Origin: Triglochin maritima
Lineage: Eukaryota > Streptophyta > Magnoliopsida > Alismatales > Juncaginaceae
Reading direction: 5' to 3'
NCBI GenBank assembly: GCA_963682175.1
Contig: OY821791.1
Coordinates: 19,062,542-19,126,541 of the forward strand
Length of the DNA: 64,000 bases
Shown: one piece after another, positions 1 to 11,170 of the stretch
Layout: every line of letters starts with the position of its first letter
How positions within the stretch are numbered: position 1 is the stretch's first letter
Position numbers and translations under genes: made by a program
The notes under the pieces: model-generated
What the model was told of the DNA's origin: nothing
Databases searched by the model: none
Seen by the model: only the letters and a program-made list of their open reading frames with translations

Positions 1-54
1 TTTGACTTATTCCTAAAGTAGGAACATGATATTGCTCGACATGGCTCGATCAAT

Positions 55-480
55 AATAAGTCAATCTAAATTGTCTATTTACTTTTGGAATTATGCACTA
101 CAAATAATGACAAACTCACTAAATAATGTTCCATCCAAATCCGTGGAGAAAATGTCTTGTGAGCTATGGAGTTGAAAGACACCTAAGCCCAACTTTCTCA
201 AGATTTGGGGTTGTGAGGTATACATCAAGAAATTGATGTCAACCAAGCTTCAACCAAAAGCGGATAAGTGCTTCTTTATAGGTTGTCCTCGTGTGACAAG
301 AGGATACTACTTTTGGTGTATCACCTCCAATCGAAAGATTGTAGAGAAAGATATTTATTTTTCTAGAATTTCTGGAAAAGAGAGAAAAGTAGTGGGAGTA
401 GAGTTGAGCTTGAGGAAACTCAAGATACTCTACAAGATCATGGCATGAATGATGACATTCAAAATCATGAAGGCCCAACC
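55..480 (+). pseudogene. copia integrase C-terminal region, degenerate
   Basis: Conceptual translation gives recognisable copia integrase blocks: a SFWNYAL segment, a VPSKSV segment, FLKIWGCEVYIKKL, then LQPKADKCFFIGCPRVTRGY. This matches the region of plant copia integrases just after the catalytic core. A stop interrupts it near 175 and there is a frame change near 230. The catalytic D,D(35)E core itself would lie mainly left of the window. It would have integrated the cDNA copy; it cannot do so in this state. Confidence 0.75.
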
Positions 481-689
481 GAGATTCATTTGGTTAGTGG
501 GAGCATGAGCGAGAGATCCTTACAAGAAACTGTGAGAGAATCTCAATCATCCTCACCTAGTGTACGTTCGAGAGTCGAACATGAACCTATTCCTCAAGCA
601 ATTGTGGAAGAAGTTTGAGAGACACGAGAAGAACCAAAAGAATTGAGAAGGTCGACGAGGTAAAGGAAGAAACCCAATAAGTATGTGGG

Positions 690-1830
690 ACTTCATGAGA
701 TCATGGTACAAGATACCAAAGATCCCTCGACCTTCCAAGAAGCAATGGTAAGGGAAGACTCCAAACAATGGCTTAAGGCCATGGAATCCGAAATAGAATC
801 CATGAATGATAATTAAGTGTAGAACTTGATTTGCCTTCGTCAAGAGAAAATGTCATTTAATATAAATGAGCTTTTAGGAGGAAGATAAACATGGATAGTA
901 ACTTGACAACCTACAAAGCAAGGTTTGTAGCAAAAGTTATACTCAAATTCAAGAAATTGACTTTGATGAAATTTTGAGAAGTTGCCATATTAAAATCTAT
1001 TCGGATTATGCTCACTATTACCGCATTTCACAATTGTGGGATATGGAAGATGGATATCAAAATGGCGTTCCTTAAACAGGAACTTGGAGGAGGATATGTA
1101 CATGGTACAACCTCAAGGTTTTGATGATCCAAATAATAGCGAGAAGAAATGCAAGTTTCGAGAATCCATTTATGGATTGAAGCAAGCATCGAGGAGTTGG
1201 AACAAACGCTTTGATGAAGAGATGAAAAAGATTCACCTCATTCAAAGTAAAGGAAAACCTTGTTGATACAAGGAGATTAGTGGGAGCCATGTAGTACTTC
1301 TGATCTTATATGTCGATGACATATTGCACATGAGCGATCATATACCTTTGCATTAGCAAACGAGAAATTTCGTTGAAATCAGTATGTTCAATGAAAAGAT
1401 GTGAGTGAGGCTCAATACATCTTGATTATCAAGATATAAAGAGATACATCTCATAGACTCATTGGCTTCAGTCAACGTGCATACATTGACAAGGTCTTTG
1501 AAATGTTCAGGGTGAACAATTCCGATATGGACAATATGCCAATAAGTAAGAGTATAGGTGTGCAACTCAAGAAGTCTCAATGTGCTCAATCACACAAAGA
1601 CTTGGAGTACATGAAGGTATCCCTTATGCTTCGGCAAAAGGAAGGACCATGTACACGATGACTTGCACAAGACTCAATATCTCGTATGCTCTAAACGTGA
1701 CAAGAGGTCACCAATCCAACGCAAGTCCTAATCATAGGATTGCGGTCAAGAATATTCTGAAGTACCTTAACCAGACTAAAGATAAGGTTCTTGTTTATGG
1801 AAGACAAAGGGGAAAATAGCCGAGGGCTAT
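690..1830 (+). pseudogene. copia reverse transcriptase-RNase H, degenerate
   Basis: The start of the copia RT domain shows as QEAMVREDSKQWLKAMESEI (about 738-800). Further on are LEEDMYMVQPQGFDDP (about 1084-1131) and SIYGLKQASRSWNKRF (about 1165-1212), and the catalytic YVDD box is readable at about 1309-1320. RNase H-connecting sequence follows in another frame at 1580-1819 (IPYASAKGRTMYTMTCTRLN, then LKYLNQTKDK). Family knowledge: this is the single RT-RNase H polyprotein region of plant copia elements. Several stops and at least three frame changes show that it is dead. The codon order and spacing are otherwise close to complete, so it decayed in place. Confidence 0.85.
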
Positions 1831-2170
1831 TTTGAAGCAATTCTCATAGGAATTCTTGACAATAGGAGGTTGGAATGATGATGTCTCATCATTATCGAAG
1901 GTAGAGGTATGAGCTAGTGTAGTTAGGAGTAATATCACTACAGCTAACTCAACCGCCAACAAAAGACAAAATAAATAAATAGGTGGACACAACAGTGACA
2001 CAACTGATCCATTCAACAAACCTTCATACCAAGCTAAGAGACGAAATATATTTCGAGTCCATGGATCCGAGGATCCATGTGGATTGGCTTGATAGGTGAT
2101 TTGAGAAGGTTACCCTAGTTATTAATGTTTTATGCATTGAGAATGTATGTGAAAGAAAACTTTGATAACA

Positions 2171-2180
2171 AGTGGGAGAT
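2171..2180 (+). other. polypurine tract of the copia element
   Basis: AGTGGGAGAT lies directly before the LTR start TGAAGGG. It is the plus-strand primer site that fixes the LTR boundary at 2181. Confidence 0.75.
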
Positions 2181-4313
2181 TGAAGGGAATGTGTTCTAAA
2201 AGTTTTACTTTTAAATGACAATTATATGAATTGAATGAGAAATCATTTTGTTCCTTGTTTATGTTATTCGTCTTTTGGCAGTGTTAAGGAAGAGGCTCTT
2301 GGTCCTTAACCGTAGAGCTCTAAAAGATATTGGTTTACATAAAACAAAAGATATTCGCAATCATGGTAATTAACATGGGACATTAATTACCGAGTTAAGA
2401 TTGTCGTATTGGTCATAGATCATTGTAGCTCTACAAGTGAGTGACGACACGGGTATGCAAAAGAGGAAAATATTACTTTTGTATACTAAATAGACCTAAT
2501 AAGTAAAATATTATAGAAATGTGTTTCTGTGTCATTAATATTTTACTGTGTCTTTGGTCCTTTGATATGAGACTTATATCCGATCACTTAAGGAATGCTT
2601 AATTAGACTAGTGTCTTGAGCTATCGATAAGTGTAGTATAAAGGCATTGGTTGGTTAAGTACAACTTTTGTTGGAGAAGATAGTTAGTCAAAAGATTATC
2701 ATTTTCCCTCTTAATTGAGTGATGATATTAGTGGGCCCCTTGATAAAGCAAAGTTATAATGTGCACAATGTGATTTGAGTTAAGTCACATATTTATAACT
2801 AGCTTAAAGAGATCAAGAAATGAATACTAAGACAAAGATGACACAATACTACTTTGTGTGTATTCTTAATATCATGAGGCAAGGGACGGACACTAGTGGT
2901 GCATTCCATCACTAAATGGATCGGGTTTTGGTTCGAGTGGAATTAAGACATCTAACTAATTGGGAGCTATAATGTGTAGCTAGATACCGCTTATAGCTTG
3001 TGATATTAAGCTCTTAATATCACTGCCAACTTAGTTTAGATCCTCCCATAGGTCACACCGCAAAAACCGTGAAACAAGAAGCTTGATTTTTGGTTCATAT
3101 GATTTTTGGTTCATATGATATAGAAAATATGACACATGTGGTGAACAAGTAAAATCAATTATGTTGTATATAAACATAATTAGAATCATGATAAATTCAT
3201 ATGAGATGCATATATTATGGGGTGCAATAATTTATTGTTGCATAGGATAATATATTGCATAAGTTGTGAATTTGCTAAAACCCCCTTAAGTTCAAATTTT
3301 GTTGGAAATAAATCCAAAATTTGAAAAGGCAAAATCGGGTAGAAGTTTGGTAATCCGTTATGGTTCGGTCGACCGAAGGATCTATGGATCGGTCAACCGA
3401 ACGTGGAACGGATAATCGTAATTGATTGACCGAACTTGACCAAAGTGTCTGGATCTTTGGTACGGTGTACCGAACCAGAAACGGTCGACCGAACAATGTC
3501 AAGTTCTGATGTTTTCGGTTAACCGAATAGCACTCGGTTTTAGACGTGAATGGGTCCGATCGGTTAAGGAGAATTTTTCTCCTTAAGATTCGGTCATCCG
3601 TCACGTACTCGGTTAAACAATCTTGACAAATTCGCTTAACCGAGTGGGACTCGGTAAACCGAACAACGGTCGATTTTCTGCCTTTGATTATTAAGAGATT
3701 AATTTGATTGACGGTTGGATTAGCTCCAAATTCGGTCAAACGTTTTGTGGGTGCATATAATGCATTATGGAATTAGTTTGTGAGAGAAATTGTCATAAAA
3801 CCGTGGCTTAAGAATAGCCATGATTAAGAGTAAGATTGGAACCTATAAATAGGTCCTTATTCTCCATAATTGGGTTACACACAATTCAGAAATTATTTTC
3901 TCTCCTAATTCACTACTAAAACCCACGAAAATTCTCTTAGTTTCTAAGTCTTTGGAAGGAGAAATCTCAGAGGCTAAGGAAGGGGTTTGTAGCTAGATTC
4001 TAAGCTTGTTTGGAGATTGATTGGCTAGCTCCTTTCTCTCCAACCTTGTTTAGGGTTTCGGTGAACACTCGGAGGCATCCGGCGCAACGGGAAGCGATGA
4101 TCGTCTTCTTCAGCATCTCCGGATCGTTAAGAAGTTTTAGAGAACTTCTAGGTATGAATTTCGGAGCCCATGTTTGTTTTAATGAGTTTTTGAAACTAGT
4201 TATTAAAACAAACTGATGCATGCATGAAATAAATCGTAGAAAATTGTAATTGATCCTTATTAAGCATAAAAATTCGAAAAATATACATGCATAATTAAAC
4301 ATGAAATCCGACA
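2181..4313 (+). repeat. 3' LTR of the copia element (2.13 kb)
   Basis: The LTR starts TGAAGGGAATGTG and ends GAAATCCGACA. The same start and end are seen in the minus-strand solo LTR 31507-33640, which fixes both borders. A palindrome-bearing stretch at about 3350-3670 contains CGGTCGACCG twice and many one- or two-base variants such as CGGTCAACCG and CGGTTAACCG. ATAAATAGG near 3845 is a plausible promoter TATA region. No coding capacity. Confidence 0.85.
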
Positions 4314-4374
4314 TCTTCATCCTCATAATCATCCTCCATGCAAAGTAGAAGGGAGGTTTCCCACTCATGCAATT

Positions 4375-5014
4375 CATGGCTATTGAAGATGAACAAAGTG
4401 AGGTAGCTTCTAACTCTTACTCTACTAGATCAATTTCATGCTCAACTAAATCATACTCTAGTGATAGTTGTAACTCAAATGCTAATGATGAATCATACAC
4501 ATATGTTGAGCTTCAAAATGCATTTCACAATTAAGTTAAACAATATGAGATCATTTGCGAAAAGAATAAGAATGGTAGAAAGTTGATAAATGATCTCCAA
4601 TGCCAAGTTGAAATAATTATGAGTGGGGAGAATGAGGTGATTGCTAGACATGAGACAAATGCATTTGAACTTGGTAGTCTAAAAACAACACCTATTGATG
4701 TTGAACAACTAGATATTAAGGCATGTATTGCTCAACTTAGAAAAGATCTACAAAAATTCACAAAAAGAACTAAAATGCTTGACATGCTTCTAGGTAGTCA
4801 AAGGCAATCGTTAGACAAACATGGTTTAGGATATAATACTTCATATGTTAAAAACCATGTTGTTCATACTACCTTAAATGGAAAGCATTTAGTTATTAAA
4901 CATTGTTCCTCAAGTATGTGGGCTCCTAAAACCAAAATGGTTTGGGTTCCCAAAGTTAATGTTCAAGGATCCAAAGTCGTTTGGGTACCTAAATCTACAC
5001 TTGTAGGTGCTTAG
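4375..5014 (+). pseudogene. C-terminal gag fragment, Sirevirus-like
   Basis: Homology starts right at 4314 after the copia LTR and corresponds to about residue 320 onward of the intact Gag at 47821-49470. The Ser-rich segment and the coiled-coil segment (DLQCQVEIIMSGENEVIARH) are present, then TKMLDMLLGSQRQSL and the conserved tail VWVPKSTLVGA before TAG at 5012. An in-frame TAA near 4533 (FHN-stop) and the missing 5' half make it a pseudogene. It would have been a structural particle protein. Confidence 0.8.
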
Positions 5015-5264
5015 AGATGGGAGATCGGTAGTGATCGGCCAACGCATGAAGAGTCAATTTCGAAGCCGATTGCACTATCGAAAGGAGATTGGAACCAATT
5101 CGAGGAACAAAAGTTGGGTAAAATCTTCAATCCTATTTATTCATGTTAATTTGGTTCGAGTCTAGGATATTGGATGCTTAATTGTCATATCATACATATC
5201 ATTCACTGCATATCCTTAAAAGTGAAAAAAAAAACATCACATGCTCATATGTCATAATTTTAAA

Positions 5265-5603
5265 TGGATGTCAGAAAGGGGAGAAAATTGAGCTTAATAG
5301 ACCAATCCATATTGATAGGGGAATCTTAATGAAGATCTTTATCTAGAAAGAGTAATGAAGTGCAAAATAAAGGGAGAGCAACTTCACTACAAGAAAAAGA
5401 CATCATAAATTCCATGATAAATCTTATTTTTGATGGAAAGGGGGATAGAATATTGGGAGTAAAGAACTTACAATTTTGTTAAAATTGAGCAAAAAAACTA
5501 TGCACACTCACAGGGGGAGCATTTTCATGCATATTTTACTTCTTTAAATTTCAAGTACTAAGATTATTAAGATATAGGTTGCCATCATCAAAGAGGGGGA
5601 GAT
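5265..5603 (+). other. multiple polypurine tracts
   Basis: Several purine runs (AAGGGGAG, ATAGGGGAA, AAAGGGAGAG, AAAGGGGG, CAGGGGGAG) precede the terminal AGAGGGGGAGAT next to the LTR at 5604. Repeated polypurine tracts upstream of the 3' LTR are a known hallmark of the Sirevirus group of copia elements. Confidence 0.7.
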
Positions 5604-7196
5604 TGTGGCTTTTAGGCCTTCATCCATGTTTTGATGATTTAATCAACCTAATCTTAATCACAATCTAATGTAGAATAACACACATTATTCATAGCATATA
5701 TATTTCTTTGTGCAACATCTACAAGTGATCAAGACTCAAGGAAGAAAGGAATTCAAGTCAAGACATGTAATTAAGCTTTTGAAGACATGTAATTTTACTT
5801 GTAATTGAGTCTTAGGAACTTGTGTATACTTGAGGATACTAGAGTAAATATCTAGTCACATACACACTAAGTTCCTTATAGAAATTACACACAAAATCTC
5901 AGATCAATTGGACTTCAATAGGTCACCCAAATTTAGACCGGAAAACACTTAAACCTAAACCTAATCTGCATGTGGCAATCGATCGACCGAACCTGTTCTC
6001 AGTTCGACCGATTTGGTCAGTTATTTTTGTTAGTCTATAGTGTTGTACCGGTTTACCAGTTGTACCATTTTGTTCGAACCTCTACATGTATCATTTGACC
6101 GTTAGACTTGTTGTTTTATACAACAGTTTGATTTTCCAAAACACCAAAATTCCTTGGCCACCAGTATACCGATGCCTGCCTAACAGTCGATCAAATGAAG
6201 CACTTTTGGACATCTAGAACTTACTGGAAGATTTCGGTCGACCGTTCCCTAGACTCGGGTCGACCGAACATAGACTTCTCTTGAAGCCCAAAGTGCTTGT
6301 TAGTTTTTGGTCGAACAAGACCATCATTCATTGAGTTCGACCGTTTATCTTTTGTCTGTCCAAAACTCCCTGAACGATCGACCGACCCACGATTGTTCAA
6401 CCGTTCACTTAAGTGAATTTGAGTTATAGCCCAAATTTGTTCGACCGATTGCTTGACTGTTCGAACATTTTCTTAAACTTAAGGAAACGGTCGACCGATT
6501 TGCCCGATTCGGTCGACCGATTGTGTTCAGAACTGTGACCCATGCTTTTCTGTTTTGTGTTTCTTACACAATCACTTACCACATTAATTACAATGGCTAT
6601 AACACCTTAGGAGCTTATAAATATATATTACCAATACTTAATTCCACAACTCTTACACTCCAAATTGTCATACACATCTAAGAGAAAGCTCCCAAACCTT
6701 GATTCCCCAAATCCTACTCTCCAAGCCAAACTTTCCACACTTTAGATCAAATTCCAATCATACTCTAAGAGCGCTCAAGTTAGAGAGTGTGTGATCCACT
6801 CAACCTTGTTGTCCAAGAAGCAGAGGTCTCAGTGAAAGCCCGAGGCAACTTGTAAAGACTTCGGTGAAAGCTCGAAGTGATCCTTCTCGGGTTGTGAGAA
6901 GAGGAGCCAAGCTCGGCGAGGGTTGTTCGTGAGCTTGAAGATTGTAAAGGTGTTGTCTCCTGGCCCGGAACAGGAAGCGGATAGTGAAGACGTGAGCGGA
7001 GTTCGAAGTGTCGAGCGGGGCTTGCAAGAGAGGACGTAGGCGGGTGACCGAACCTTTGTAAAATCCCCTGTGCATTGTGTGGTTTGCATTATTTCTAGTC
7101 TCTACTTGTCTTATTATTTCCGCTGCAAATCTTGTTTGTTTAAGTAGAGATTAACGTATCATTGATTAGATAATTAGGGTCATACACGTTCCTACA
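5604..7196 (+). repeat. 3' LTR of the gag-only element (1.59 kb)
   Basis: The start is TGTGGCTTTTAGGCC and the end ACACGTTCCTACA, homologous to the LTRs at 46264 and 44017. CGGTCGACCG and half-sites such as TTCGACCG cluster at about 5980-6525, upstream of a TATA-like TATAAATATA (about 6618). A conserved stretch near 6830-7080 (GTGAAAGCCCGA, then GGCCCGGAACAGG) recurs in every LTR of this family. Confidence 0.8.
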
Positions 7197-7750
7197 GTAA
7201 AATTATCATCAACAAGGTGTTTGAAATAAATTTTTGTTTGAACTTTGAATGGTTTATTTCTTAAGTTGAGATGCATGACAATTGATCAATTTATACATCA
7301 ATAATAAGGACGTCATTTTACTTGTACTAAAATAAGCAAAGCATTTCATGAAGGAGTTTAATAAATGTTAGATGGTGATTTCCATTTTCAGTTGAGATGT
7401 TGCTTTCACTATCATGTACTTTGCTTATAGATGGACATGCGTTGTTGCAGTAATTATATAGTAATATGGTAGTACTTCAAGTCATTACCTTAAAATGGGT
7501 GGGGTTTTTGGATTCATAATTGGTATTTTTAATACATTAGTTAAAGCTTATTTGTTTATGTTTATTTCTATGACAAGAAGACCGACTTTACCTAGGATGA
7601 GAATGGACCAACTATTAAACCTTGGGTGGAAATTTATTTTACCTATTTCTTTGTGCAATCTATTATTTACAACCTCTTCCCAACTTCTTTCACTATAAAT
7701 ATGGGCATACGATAATGAGGTTCAAAATTCAAAACTTATATTGAATAGTA
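7197..7750. other. no recognisable gene
   Basis: AT-rich sequence between the LTR end and the Harbinger remnant. A short open frame at 7495-7698 has no recognised similarity. CTATAAATA at 7692-7700 could be the old promoter TATA of the transposase remnant that follows. Confidence 0.5.
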
Positions 7751-8901
7751 TTGTATTTCCCTAGTAATATGGAACGCATGGACCTACTATCTGACGATAA
7801 CGAGGACCTAGAGGATGTTATTTCAACCGTTGTGGAGACTATCCATGATTATGTAGATAGATATTTAGTCAAAACTAAGGTACACACAACACCTAGATAC
7901 GTAACCATACAAGAACATATGCATATTTTCCTCCATGCCTTAGGACATGGTCATGTGAACTGAGCATTGCAATAATACTTGCAACACTCAGCGGAAGCAA
8001 TTAGTCATCACATAAATTACGTACTTAGAGCGATGGACATTTGGTCGTGTAACATGATCAAACCAAAAGACGACCTAAATGAAATCTCGGGTCACATCTT
8101 GCACCATCACGGTGGCAAGTATTTTCAATATTTCAAAGATTGTTTTGGTGATTTAGATGGAACACATATTCAACCATCAGTTCCAAAAGCAAAACAGCCT
8201 ATGTACCGTTCCAGTCAACAACCAAAATACACCAATCAAAATGTTCTAGGAGTGTGACTTCCGAATGCAATTCATTTTCTTGTCGGCTAGTTGGGAAGGT
8301 AGTGTGCATGATAATCGAGTGTTGAACCATTCTATTTACGAGTGCAACTGCTTCCCAATGCCCCCACCTAGTAAACACAGCCCCTAAACCTACCTTCATA
8401 AGTGCATCATTCCATAATGGATAAGTTATAATAATAGTTATTTGTATGGGCATTTTTTGTAGGGTAATATTATTTGGTCAACTCTGGGTATCCCAACAGA
8501 CAAGGCTTTTGGCGCCCTACCAAAACACACGTTACCATCTCCCAGAATTCCAGTCAAGCCAATCCCAAAGGAAGGAGGAGTTGTTTAATAGTATGCACTC
8601 GTCCTTAAGGAATGTCATCAAGAGGGTGTTTGGGGTCTTGAAAAAGAGATGGCGTATGCTGAATATGATGGGCCCCTACTTGCTCGAGGACCAAACGAAG
8701 TTTGTAGCGGCAGCAATGTCGTTGCATAACTTCATCATTTATCACAACAATGACGAGCTAAGTGTGGAGTTCGATAACGATGACACAATGCCCATCAATA
8801 CCAGTAACGGTGGAATTCAATGTATAGGAGGAGAGGATAGTGATATGGTTGTAATCCGCAACCGCATTCGAGATGCTATTGCAGTTAGTAGAGGGTTGTA
8901 A
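7751..8901 (+). pseudogene. PIF/Harbinger-type transposase, degenerate
   Basis: This was a DDE transposase of the plant PIF/Harbinger (DDE_Tnp_4) family. In order it shows the N-terminal helical region (VTIQEHMHIFLHALGH, QHSAEAISHHINYVLRA), the first catalytic Asp in GDLDGTHI (about 8151-8170) and the second in SWEGSVHDNRVLNHSI (about 8290-8335, another frame). YYLVNSGYPN follows (about 8468-8500), where the usual Asp is Asn, then APYQNTRYHLPEF and the catalytic Glu region EELFNSMHSSLRNVIKRVFG (8578-8637). Stops after 7961 and near 8256 and frame changes inactivate it. TTTTTTGTAG before 8462 could be an old intron acceptor. Terminal inverted repeats were not found, so the element borders are unknown. 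Confidence 0.85.
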
Positions 8902-9276
8902 TGTTTGGTTTATTTTGTTGCACTTTCATGTGTGTAAATTGTTTCATTTTAATGTTAGTTGTTCCACTTTCTTACTGGAATTGTGGAATTGTAGTCCTTC
9001 AACATGGTATTGTAAGTGATGCTACAGAGAGGTTGTTAAAATTAATTTTTTTAAGTTATCCTAATGGCCGAGGTGGTTATTCGGCTGCTCAAATTCATAT
9101 GAATTTCAGCCCTTTGAACAAATCTAGAGTATAGCAACAACCAAGTTTAACTCACACCAATCACCTAATAGAAGCCCCTCTCACTCTCTCTACATATCCA
9201 GACCTTTACTTCCACTTGAAATTTAGTTTCCATTATTGCATAATCTGTAATTTTTGGTAATAACAGAGAAAGTAAT
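8902..9276. other. no recognisable gene
   Basis: Sequence between the Harbinger remnant and the solo LTR. Open frames here are short and unconvincing. It probably includes the unrecognised 3' part of the Harbinger element. Confidence 0.4.
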
Positions 9277-9690
9277 TGTTAAATCCTAAACCCTTGTTAG
9301 GATGCTAATGGAGATTAATGGGGTCTTGCATGGGGAAGGAGTGTGATGTGATGGGGGTATGGAGGGGGTGTGCTTGCGGTGATGGAGGTATGGTGGGGGT
9401 GTAGAGAGAGCTGTGGTGATTGGATGGATTGGTGTTTGGTTGGTTTAAAGGGAGAAACTCACACCACTCCTCTCTTCCTCACATTTCTCTCTTCCTCACC
9501 ACTCTTCTCCTCTCACTCTCTCCCTCTCAACCTCAGATCCATGGACTCCGGTGGAGGAAGCAGCTATGGTGATCGTGCATAGAGGCGTGGTTAGGAGGAG
9601 CTTGACGTGAGAGGAGGACGCACATCCGTGTTGCTGACCGGAGTGGGTTGCGAGCGGAGTTCCGACGAACGTCGTTCATCGCGAAGAGAG

Positions 9691-11170
9691 GTATGCCAAG
9701 TTCTTTGCTTTAGCTTTTTAGCTCACACAAGGTGTGAGGGGTGTCTCGCCGGAGGCCTCGCTGGCGACGAGAGGCGACCTGTGGACCGCTGGAGTGGTCT
9801 GTCCTTGCTGGACGTTGGGCTAATTGACGGTCCGTGCATGGGTGGCCAAGTGGGTGCATGGGTGGCCAAGTGGTTGCTGGACGTACGGACGAGAACTGCT
9901 GGACGTACGGACACAAACTGCTGGACGAATAGACTTTCTGGAAACACTTTCTGGACGGACTTATGGACAAACAAACTTTCTTGACAGACTTATGGACAGA
10001 CTTTCTGGACGGACTTATGCATAAACTTTCTGGATGAGTTCTGGAAAGACTTTCTGGATGAACTTATGGGCATAATTTCTGGACTGACTTTTTAGACGAG
10101 TTCTGGACAGACTTTCAGGTCGATTTCTGGACTAATTTCCGAATGGATTTCTGGACTGATTTCCGAACGGATTTTTGGACTGATTTTTGGATGGATTTCT
10201 GGACTAATTTCTGGACTGATTTCTGAACAGATTTCTTGACGACTTTCTGTATGGATTCTGGACGGATTGCTTGACAGAGCTGCCATATTTTTGTTACAAG
10301 TATCACCCATGGTTCATGTCATTGTAGAGTGACAACTCTGTCCACGAAAACCCGTGTCCTTGCCTTGTGCGTGAGACGAGAGGTGACAGTTGGTGCGTTG
10401 ATCGTGTCTGCCCAGGGACCGTCGAGTGGACGAGTGTGGATACTCAGGACATGCCACCTCTTGTTATAGACTGTGGCGTCGTATATTCTTTACTTGACTC
10501 ATATTAGAGTAGTAGAGCTGAGGGATCGTGGATCCCAATGTACGATGTTGCACGGCTCTACGGAGCGAGATGACCTGACAGACTTCGGTCCGGATGAGTC
10601 TATTGGCTAGCTTACGGGCAACAGATACCTTTGACTGGCCTTGATGGCGATATGCTACCGTCTGATGGCGTTCCAGACGAGATGTCTCGATCGATGTTGT
10701 TCCAGCAGGAGTGTCGTCCGATGTTGTTCCAGATGATGACCCGACCGATGTATTCTGGTAGGTAGCTTGGCTGTGGCACGGCCAGGTGAGATGGACTGAC
10801 CTGAGCGACGGCTCCGTCGGTGTGGTATTGACCTCGAGTTTTAGCTGATTCTACTGACGCGGACGTGTAGGCGTGTCTTACCGAACCTCATGATTAGTGT
10901 AGTCGCGTGTGGGGTACGTTGCGTACTTTCTGTAAGACCGTATGTGCCTACGATAGGTCCCTATTGGTGACCCAATGATGGATTGATGGACGGTTGGACA
11001 GATGTCCCTACTGACCCTAGGAGGTTGATGTTTACAAATTGCATTATATATCAAGTCATGTTATACTAGTATGATAGGTTTATTTCTGTATCTTGAGCAT
11101 GCGTGTAGGCGAGCTTGGCATATGGGGTTTCATTGTGGAAACTCAGGCATTGTTTCTGTTTACATTTCAG
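9691..11170 (+). other. candidate intron within solo LTR copy 1
   Basis: GAGAG|GTATGCC at the left and TACATTTCAG|G at the right have consensus plant donor and acceptor form. The equivalent sites are kept in the three other long copies (39082-40593, 14028-15557, 19562-20531). Splicing is an inference; only the signals and their conservation are seen. Confidence 0.5.
9880..10285 (+). repeat. CTGGAC-type degenerate minisatellite
   Basis: About 400 bp consist of an imperfect 10-13-bp unit, close to TTTCTGGACTGA or TTTCTGGACGGA, repeated about thirty times. It occupies the position where the sister LTRs carry CGGTCGACCG arrays. Read on the minus strand it makes meaningless KSVQKS-type peptides. 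Confidence 0.8.

Larger units (their letters stand above)
1..4313 (+). mobile_element. 3' part of a degenerate Ty1/copia retrotransposon
   Basis: This is the right-hand part of a copia element; its 5' LTR, gag and protease lie left of the window. Integrase, reverse transcriptase and RNase H remnants occur in the Ty1/copia order (integrase before RT), followed by a polypurine tract (AGTGGGAGAT, 2171-2180) and a 2.1-kb 3' LTR. Many frameshifts and stops make it non-coding. The element ends exactly inside a gag reading region of another element (from 4314), so it is a nested insertion; TCTTC at 4314-4318 should be its right target duplication, with the partner outside the window. Two solo LTRs of the same family occur at 26751-28627 and 31507-33640. 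Confidence 0.85.
4314..7196 (+). mobile_element. 3' remainder of a gag-only Sirevirus-like element
   Basis: This is the right-hand half of a third member of the family represented in full at 46264-51614. It holds the C-terminal gag region, a stretch with several polypurine tracts, and a 3' LTR. The 5' LTR and gag N-terminus would lie left of the window, beyond the copia element that split gag at 4313/4314. As in the other two copies, gag ends with the tail STLVGA and a stop, and no protease, integrase or RT follows before the polypurine region. Confidence 0.8.

Noticed and set aside
3275..3739. 154-codon minus-strand open frame
   Set aside because: Lies within the copia LTR and reads through decayed palindromes (SVDR-type peptides); no domain.
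7495..7698. 67-codon open frame upstream of the Harbinger remnant
   Set aside because: Hydrophobic, AT-rich and not similar to Harbinger proteins; likely chance.
10092..10310. KSVQKS-repeat peptide on the minus strand
   Set aside because: Product of the CTGGAC minisatellite in solo LTR copy 1, not a repeat protein.
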